64,000 bases of DNA from Trissonchulus latispiculum (Eukaryota > Nematoda > Enoplea > Enoplida > Ironidae), in the NCBI GenBank assembly GCA_030248195.1, contig JASAND010000845.1, positions 1-64,000 of the forward strand. The letters run 5' to 3'. Below the pieces are notes generated by a model. The model made no database searches, was not told where the DNA came from, and saw only the letters and a program-made list of their open reading frames with translations. Shown here one piece after another: positions 57,067-64,000 of this stretch. Positions within the stretch are counted from its first letter, which is position 1. Each line of letters begins with the position of its first letter. The position numbers and the translations under genes were made by a program.

Positions 57067-58074
57067 TAGGGTTGCGCCGGGGCTGTGTAACGGGACCGGG
57101 GCCCGGGCCGGGCCGGCCCCGTTTCGGCCCGGCCCCGCAAAATTTTTTAACGGCCCGGCCCCGGCCCGGCCCCGTTGACTTTGGGGCCCGGGCCCGTTAC
57201 ACGGCCCCGGAGGCCCCGTGGGCCCCGACGGCCCCGTAAGCCCCGGCGGCCCCGTGGGCCCCGTCGGGCCGTCAGGACGTATATAACACACTTTATTATA
57301 TATTTTCTGCTGTGCATATGGCTATTTCTTGGCGTATGTAGTACTGATATGTCAGGCAGCCTTTTTATTTCAGTTTCAGGCGGTTGCTCGTCGGAATTTC
57401 AGATTCAAATTCAGTTCCCATTTCAGGTCTCATTTTATTTGATTTTCAGTTTCAGTTTCAGTTTTAGGTGCTGAAACTGAAATACGTACTGACTGAAAAT
57501 ATTTTCAGTTTCAGTTTCAGGTGCTGAAACATCACTAGTATATGTAGCACAGCACACAATTCTCTGTAACGTGACGTTGTGCCAGCCACAGATGGACGCG
57601 GGACGAAATTTTTCGGCCCGCCACTCCGGCCCCGAACTAAATTTGCTTGTTCCGTCCCGCGGGATCTCGTAGTCCCGCAAATTTGATAAATCCTATCCCG
57701 CAAAATCCCGCATCATTTTGTAATTATCTAATTATGAAGATAGGACTTCTGAATAGAGAAATGACTCACAATGTACTAAACATAGGATCCGAATGAAGCA
57801 TAAAGTCTGTCAGTATGAGGTATATTGCCAATACTCTTGCAAAGGGGTAAGCAAAAGGCTGTTAAATGGAGTCTGGGGACGCTGGGGCCGTCGGGGCCGC
57901 CGGGGCCGTGTAACAGGGCCGGGCCATGTAACGGGGCCGGGCCGGGGCCGTGTAACGAGGCCGGGGCTTGGGGCCGTGTAACGAGGCCGGGGCTTGGGGC
58001 CGGGCCTGGGCCGACCCCGGCCCGGCACTTTGGGAAGGCCCCGGTCCCGTAATTTCGCTAACGGCGCAACCCTA
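57067..58074. mobile_element. hAT-like element with GGCCCCG arms
   Basis: Inverted termini TAGGGTTGCGCCG and CGGCGCAACCCTA bound 1,008 bp. Arms at 57080-57280 and 57880-58065 are amplified GGCCCCG, CCGGGCC and GGCCGTGTAACGGG words. The core includes a separate TTTCAG-repeat unit (57340-57545). A third GC-rich patch of CCCGC words at 57590-57720 may be another half element. No 8-bp duplication was seen. Termini resemble the truncated end at 39424. Confidence 0.65.
57340..57545. mobile_element. TTTCAG-repeat element end
   Basis: Amplified TTTCAGTTTCAG words and inverse CTGAAACTGAAA words, ending in a TIR-like CATCACTA. It shows the same inverted-word arm design as the other MITEs, but only one terminus is clear. 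Confidence 0.45.
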
Positions 58075-59129
58075 TATGCACTATGAAAATACTTTTTCAT
58101 GCATGTGTAATGGAATGACTTAGATCTTGTGCTCAAAAGTGGTTAAAAAAGTTAGTTTCTAATTGGTCATCATCCCAAAAGAGGTTTCTACAGGAAATGG
58201 ACTCTAGCAGATCTTGTCAATGTTAAGCTTTAGTTTGATATTGTGTCCAAGCCATAATTAATTGTCATTGTATAATTGTTCAAACCAGAGTTGCCAGTAC
58301 CAAGTAAGCATTTTCCAACTAATACGAGAAGAAAAGCCTAAAAACTTGTCTAACATTAACACAAAAGAAGGGCATTTACAAGTTTGGTTAGGATCAATCA
58401 GTCCAAATAATGATCTATTATACGGGAAGTGATAAAAATCATAATAATAAGGTCAGTTCCAAAATTCCCCTCTCTAAAGGGACAGGTGTCCTTTCCCTCA
58501 GTGGCCCGGGTGCGGTCACTTTCCCCTTCCATTGCTAGAAGTTAATAAGAACGGAAGAATCGTAAAACTCTAGAAATCCTAGTGTTGGTGTAAAAGCGAA
58601 ACTTATAATTACCATGACAAGAATTCAACATTTCTAGCTGAAAAGAGTACACTAATTCTTGTCAGCAGTGTTTCAAAACCTTTTTTTAGTGTTTAACAAC
58701 ATATATTAGATGGTTTGACGAAATAATCACATAAATAGGTTGTACGTAAGAAATTAAAGTAGTAAGTACCTAAGTGCGTTAATTTGCTATAATTCGTGTT
58801 TTACGATGTTCTAGGGTTTCAATTTGTTATTAATCATGTTAACTAGTGTTAGTTAGGTTTAATTTATGTTAATTAGCTAATTATTACGTAAGAAATGAAT
58901 TTTTGGTCTATGATGCAACTTAGGCTCATATGAAAGAGAAATTTCTCCCATTTCCAAAAATGCAATCCCCACGTTTTAACTCCCAAAATTGAGTTAGTTA
59001 TAAACGAAAATGTTTTAGTAAGATTAGCCTTTATTTCCTAATCTTACTTTGCTTAAAAGGAAAGTCCAAAAAGGGGACTTCTAAAAAACCTTTATACTAA
59101 CTTTCTTTCCTCCTTTCCTTTCTCCTTTC
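58075..59129. other. Noncoding stretch
   Basis: AT-rich sequence without a recognisable gene. A short AAAGGGACA...TGTCCTTTC near-hairpin at about 58476-58495 may be the first of the stem-loops that dominate the region to the right. Confidence 0.35.
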
Positions 59130-60650
59130 TTTGTCTGGGAGGTTGTCTACCTCCCAGACTACATGGCAGTCAGGTGCACTGCTGTTCCCTTTCTTCTTTC
59201 CTACGTACGAGAGGCTTGTCCTCAGGTGAACTTTTGTTGGGCCTAGTCCAACAGAGGGAGGACAACAAAAGTTCGCCTCAATAGAGAAAATTAAGACAAA
59301 CATTTAACACATAGGTAAAGTTCGGAGGGGGCTTAATTAAATTCCCCCAGTTAAAATTATTGCAAAAGTTAATCAAATAGGTCTAGTCAGATACGTAGAA
59401 TATCAAGAGTCTCTTTTTAAGTCTTTGAAACTTATGTAGATTGCGTAAAAATCGAAAACACAAGTCAAAAATTTGCAGTATTTCCCCTCTGGTTACGTTT
59501 ACATGTTAACCAAAATTTTGCAAAGTTTCGCAGAATTTCAGCACCGAAAATCCATCAAAAAAGGGTCAGTTGGGGGGCAATAATTCGCAAATCTCATTAA
59601 TTTCAGCCCTTAATGGCCCAGCTGGCTCAACCAGCCGCTGCTGGCCCCGTGGAAAAGATAGCAAGCTTCTAGAAAGTTCTAGAACTTTCTAGAAGCTTTA
59701 GGCTAAAATAAAAGGAGAATTCCGCCCCCAGTTTGCTAATGACCTGTCACCGAGCTGTCAGCAAAACTGTCAGCTCGGTCCCCAAAATTTCAATTCTTTC
59801 AGTGTTCGTTTAGCAGCGACCGATAGCGGTCGGAATTCTACTCCCCATCCCTGTGCGTATTACTTCTCGGACCACTGGTGTGGTACGGGAATATAGTAAT
59901 ACGCACTCCCCTTTAGGACGCAATTAGGACTTTTCTGGCCCACACTGGCCAGAAAAGGGTTGAGATAAAAACACGAACACTCCAATTTGAGGAGCCTATG
60001 GGTTTCTTATGCCCGGCTCAAGAATTACTGCCTAGGACAAAATTTAGGGATTTTTTATAGTGGCCTTTGGCCAAACTTTTATATTGCGTTTTTCGGCCTT
60101 CGGGCCTTATTTTTTACATGGTATTATGGGGCCTTCATGGCCAGCTTTTACGGAATTTTTGGGCCAGCGAGCCCCGATGTTTATAGTAATATTTTGGGCC
60201 TAAGGCCACCCTTTTTACTTCCATGGCATGTTGGACCTTCGGGTCAAATTTTAGTTAAATAGCATGTTGGGCCTCCGGGCCAGTTTTCGTTTTATTTTTA
60301 TTTTATCATTTGATTAGTCTAAAAATCAAGGGCAGCTCATGTAAACCCCTCCTGTGCGATGGAGGTCTTGAGGCGTGCCCACTTTTCTCTTCTTTTACGT
60401 TTCGCGTTTTAACTCTTTTTCATTACCAAACCACGGCCTTTTGGCCTAAGAATTAGTAGGCCTTTATGGCCAAATTATTCTCTTTTATTTGCTACTTTTG
60501 AGGTTATTTTTTGTAGTTTTCATGGGATTATGAGTGGGACCCCTAACCCTTGATTCTGAGCTAGAGAGCCCCTTAATTACGGCTCTGAAATTAGTAAGCT
60601 AATTAGAAGAATTATTTCCCCACAGCCGGCAACTAGGAGTTGCCGGCCAT
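59130..60650. ncRNA. Hairpin-studded region, candidate structured noncoding transcript
   Basis: At least fifteen stem-loops are visible. Long ones: 59133-59159 (11-bp stem), 59224-59278 (16-bp stem with one G-U), 59749-59779, 59817-59832, 59853-59906 (12-bp perfect stem enclosing ACCAC-TGGT-GTGGT), 59930-59957 (11-bp stem) and 60625-60647 (10-bp stem, 3-nt loop). Mini-hairpins of GGCC type lie at 60062, 60095, 60130, 60197, 60234, 60270, 60435 and 60459. No protein frame is conserved here. Whether it is transcribed, and in which direction, cannot be told from sequence. Confidence 0.4.
59667..59694. promoter_or_regulatory. Six-unit perfect heat-shock-element array
   Basis: TTC and GAA alternate six times, each separated by exactly two bases, inside a 36-bp perfect palindrome (59663-59698, ends AAGCTT). 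This is the ideal binding site for HSF trimers, two adjacent trimers in this case. A TATA-like TAAAATAAAAG follows at 59704-59714. It could drive the hairpin region rightward. It could also be only one more palindrome of the array. Confidence 0.6.
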
Positions 60651-61490
60651 GTTTCTGCAAACGCTCCGCGACTTACTAAAATTTTTCACTGTCAGTATTA
60701 TGTCTCTATTTCAGCGTTAGGTCGGCATTAAAATTATTAGGTATTAAAAATTATAGGGTATTTTAAAACCAATTCGTAAAAATCTGAGTCGTTCTCTGTT
60801 TAATTTAATTAATTTTGAATTAGCCGTTTAAGAGGAATGGCCGGCTTCCTCACTTTTCGTAGTTCTAATTACTTGTGTATTTAGTTTATTCGACTGTTCT
60901 TTGTTGTTAGTAATAATTCCTTGGCAATTATTACTCACTGGCTTTCGCAAAAAATTCAAGTTACATTTTTTAAACTTCCTAAGTTTGAGTTTTTCCACAA
61001 AATTTCTTTTATGGGCAATTCTGAGGAATTGCAAAAGCTGTAAAACTCGTGCACAACAAAGTTCAAAGTTAACAAACTTCTTCACACAAATGAGCCTAAG
61101 TTTAATATAGTTTATTAGTTAGTCTAAGTAGCTAGATGCTTATTAATGTGATTGTTTTGTATAATTGAAGTGTGAACGTCTTGTATGATTGAAGTATGAA
61201 TGTTTTGTAAGTCTGAGGTGTGAATGTTTTGTAAGTCTGAAAGGTGAATGTTTTGTAAGAAAGAAGCGTGAATGTGTTATAAAATATAGATGTGAATGTG
61301 TCCCCAAAAAAAGTACCTAAGGTGGTATTCGGGTAAACTCCTCATGGAGCGTGAGGTTCCGAAATTAACCGAGTTTCAAGGATGCTTGGTTGAATGGTTG
61401 TAGAATGTCCTGATTTGCATGCATGTAGAATGAGTGTTTTTGTATAATTGTGGTGGCAACTCACGGAAACTCCCCTTGTACGATAGGGGT
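60340..61490. repeat. Three related short stem-loop motifs
   Basis: Motifs at about 60345, 61330 and 61455 share the order (G)(T/G)AAAC, C-rich stem, loop containing GCG or ACGAT, and G-rich stem. The stems pair in all three although their sequence differs, as expected for selection on structure or for a diverged repeat. Confidence 0.4.
61147..61302. repeat. 24-bp tandem repeat, about 6.5 copies
   Basis: Unit close to TGTGAATGTTTTGTAAG plus a TCTGAAG-like end, degenerating at both edges. GAATG and GTAGAATG words persist for several hundred bases downstream, suggesting a longer decayed array. Confidence 0.75.
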
Positions 61491-63200
61491 TGTGAGAATT
61501 GTCAAATCAGTATGAATGTTAGCCGAGTGAATGATTGTTGAAAATGTAGCTAGGCGTAAAGTGTGGTAAACTCTATAATAACAAAAGATGATGTTTTAAA
61601 CAACTCAACATCTTAGTTAGACCGGATTACTTAATATGTAGTAGTTCACCGGTCCTCATCAGGTGCATGAGACCAACCTTGTGAAGTTTACCTTAGGATT
61701 CCTGTATTAGGCAGGAAATTAGTGTGAATGTGTATAAAGGTGTGCTTGTTGTTGAATGCTTGCTGATCTGAGGGATATGAGTGTGACAAACTGTGTGAAT
61801 GAGTACCTACTTCAGTATTAGGGTAATATGCAAATTAGGTAGCTAATATGGTCCAGGGTCACGGGAACCCCCAGGATAAGCCGACATTACCAGGTGGTCC
61901 TCGATTCGTCCACGTAGGTATGCCCGCAAGAAGGGAGTGGACGAATCGCAAATAAAGGACTTTATGCTGGTCTGTTTCACCTGTTTAGAGCCGAATTTTG
62001 TCCCAAAATCTGTAATATAAATCAGTTAAGTCTGCCCATTGTTTCGTATTAACTATATGTGCCAATTAGCCGGATCTGTGCCAGTAAATCTACCTCAAGC
62101 TAGTAATTCTTGCAGTGCAATGTGAAATAACCCTTACGTTTTGTCAGTCTTTAGCATAAAAGGCAAAAGTCAGCTTTAATCAAATTGTAAGAATTATGTT
62201 AAAATTGTTATTCTTGCCCTCACTGGTTCTCGCCAACGGGTCAACTAATTTGGTTGTAGTTTATATTTTTGCAAAGTATATTATCTGTACAGTTTAGACT
62301 TTTTATGTCAACTGGTAATTGCAAAAGGTAAACGTTTTACGTCGAAAATACTAGCCAAATCTGACTGTAAGCATTAAATTACACTCGTTAATCAATGCAA
62401 ACCAGCAATTATGGGATTTAATGGCACACACGGTGAATATCTTTACGTAAGCATCCAAGAAACCTAAAATCACATAAAGAATAGTTAGTTAGAATATCAA
62501 TACTGTGTAATTACGTAAGAATTGAAGATTACGACGAAAACCATCTTCTAATAAGCCTAAAAGGAATAATCTTGCAAATATGCGCTTCCACTCTTGTAAA
62601 CTTGTTATACAGGAAACAGGTGCTTTCCTGTCGCAAAAGTCCTAACTGGCAGAAAAGCCTTTAGGCCTCAAATCTAATTATGCACAGACCGAATATGACT
62701 GTAAAGAATACATGTCGAATCGGCGATTTCCGGCATTCCAATGCAGGAAATCGCCCAAAAACTCACATTCGGCAAAATTTTATCTATATCAAGCCAATAC
62801 CGCCTAATTAGTCACATTTCATCCCGCAAAAGCCGTCAAAGTGTGTTAGTTCTGTTTTTCATCAAAATCCTAATCAGAATTAACTAAAGTTCTAATTTTC
62901 TTCTCTGAAAGCCATATAAGTGAGTAATAATTGCTGGGTTTGATTCCCGCACTTGTATTCTGAACTAATGGGTTTTAACCCATTTGATTCAGGTTCGCCG
63001 AAGACTGCATCCTGCCAGGAATCACTTTGTGTGGAACCTGATCCTGAGAACTTTATGCGATTAGCCTGATTTCTGTGAACGGAGTTCAGTCCAGTAGAGA
63101 TAGTTGATAGCCGAATAGATTGATTGATTCATTTGTTGATTCACAGACAGTTCAGATTGTTGAAGGTACATTGGGAACTGGGTATCTATAGAAAGTAGCA
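61303..63200. other. Noncoding stretch with scattered stem-loops
   Basis: No coding frame recognised. One clear hairpin: GATTCGTCCAC (61899-61909) pairs with GTGGACGAATC about 30 bases later. It ends in a region with a pol III B-box-like word (GGGTTTGATTCCC near 62937), but no tRNA fold was found. Confidence 0.4.
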
Positions 63201-63203
63201 GAC

Positions 63204-63395
63204 ATGTGCAGGAGGGGAAGTTCTGGGGGGGGGGGTGAAGGGCGGCCGAAGGCCGCCGAAAAACCGGATTTTTCCGGTTTTTTACCGGAAAAATCCGGAT
63301 TCTGGGGGGGTGCGGGACCCTCGGGGGGGGGTGAGCTCAGGGCTGGGGGGGGTGGAAAGCCCCCCCCCCCAAACCCCCCCAAGCACACGTATGGA
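63204..63395. repeat. G-rich tracts with nested perfect hairpins
   Basis: G runs at 63225-63234, 63304-63310, 63322-63330 and 63344-63351 and a C run near 63361 flank two palindromes. GGCGGCC-GAA-GGCCGCC lies at 63241-63257. A 15-bp stem CCGGATTTTTCCGGT with its exact inverse lies at 63264-63298 around a T5 loop. It has the look of a small MITE. Confidence 0.6.
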
Positions 63396-63399
63396 CAGT

Positions 63400-64000
63400 A
63401 GTCTTAGGCAGAGACAGCAGTACAGTGAACCGAATCTTTGGGAAAACCAGCCGAAATTCAGTATTTCGCCAGAAAACTCATTCATATAATTGTTGTTAAG
63501 AATTGAATGAACTTTCTCAAAATGTATCCCATCATCCATTCTATCCTAACTGTTGCCGGAAAGATCCCGTGTTTCTTGTCTCTGGCTTAGGTCACTGATA
63601 TAACCTATCGGAAGAGGTGTTCAGAAAGAATCAGATCAGAACGAAGACATCGTTTAAATTTATTGTTTAATTTAATTTATAATTATACTTGCAGCCATCT
63701 CCCGGTACCACCCCGCCTAGACCGACCCCTGTATTGTTCTTCAGTCCAACTGTCCGAAACCACTCGTGAGGTTGCAGGTGTAACCTGACGAGATCACCCA
63801 ACTCCATAGACCGGAATTGTAATATCCGACACTCTGTTAAATTTAGCTATTTAGCTATTTAGCGTATTGAACCTGTATTGTAGTTTTCTGTAAAGGACGA
63901 ATAGAGAGTAGATTGGAGTTTAAATACACGACACGCAACACACCTAACGTGCCCAGTCATAATACCTGAAGAAGAGGACTAATAAATTAGTCTCAAGTTA
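63400..64000. other. Noncoding right edge
   Basis: AT-rich sequence with no recognised frame. A possible 3' splice site (ATTATACTTGCAG) ends at 63692 and is followed by GC-richer sequence, so an exon of an unseen gene could begin here, but nothing supports coding. Confidence 0.25.

Noticed and set aside
62900..62980. tRNA-like sequence with GGGTTTGATTCCC
   Set aside because: A T-arm-like word alone, with no supporting stems.
63152..63539. Pro/Gly-rich ORFs on both strands
   Set aside because: They arise from G and C runs around a palindrome and show no domain or codon bias.

Overview
The window is nuclear DNA from an intron-bearing animal, most likely an invertebrate, with an AT-rich, transposon-crowded genome. 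The evidence is spliced genes with GT-AG borders and very long introns, an apical-junction protein of the AJM-1 family, a globin-like gene, a Jockey/CR1-like LINE, Ty3/gypsy-type LTR elements, and many small hAT-like elements with 8-bp target duplications. The sequence alone does not give the phylum. There are no bacterial operons, CRISPR arrays, rRNAs or convincing tRNAs.

Layout, left to right. 0-2 kb: a decayed gag-like reading frame (minus). 4.3-4.9 kb: a hAT-like element with 68-bp perfect inverted repeats. 9.7-10.1 kb: a GGCCGGCC-rich hAT element. 11.3-12.4 kb: a palindromic element, then a globin-like coding exon (plus). 12.7-13.4 kb: a hAT element with a perfect 8-bp duplication. 14.6-18.2 kb: minus-strand fossils of LTR elements, with an env-like remnant between gag and pro-pol pieces. 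18.9-19.5 kb: a foldback element. 21.1-33.4 kb, possibly to 44.6 kb: one large minus-strand gene whose five exons join in phase and end in a MYND zinc finger and an AJM-1-type C-terminal domain. 41.5-43.3 kb: a hAT element inside a palindromic element that has a second copy at 45.0-45.4 kb. 45.6-50.2 kb: an LTR element with both LTRs, PBS, PPT and gag but no recognisable pol. 50.2-54.6 kb: a TA microsatellite and a broken LINE carrying a solo-LTR-like insertion. 55.2-57.0 kb: a hAT element hit at its terminus by a 1-kb foldback. 57.1-58.1 kb: a GGCCCCG-rich element. 59.1-63.4 kb: a noncoding region packed with perfect stem-loops, an exact six-unit heat-shock-element array, UNCG-type mini-hairpins and a 24-bp tandem repeat.

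Only two host genes are supported: the AJM-1-like gene and the globin-like gene. The most unusual content is (i) the hairpin-studded 59-61 kb region, which may be a heat-responsive structured noncoding transcript; (ii) several hAT families, each with arms built from a different amplified, often self-complementary word; and (iii) a globin-fold protein that appears to lack both haem-contact histidines. Boundaries of introns and elements were read by eye and not tested by alignment.
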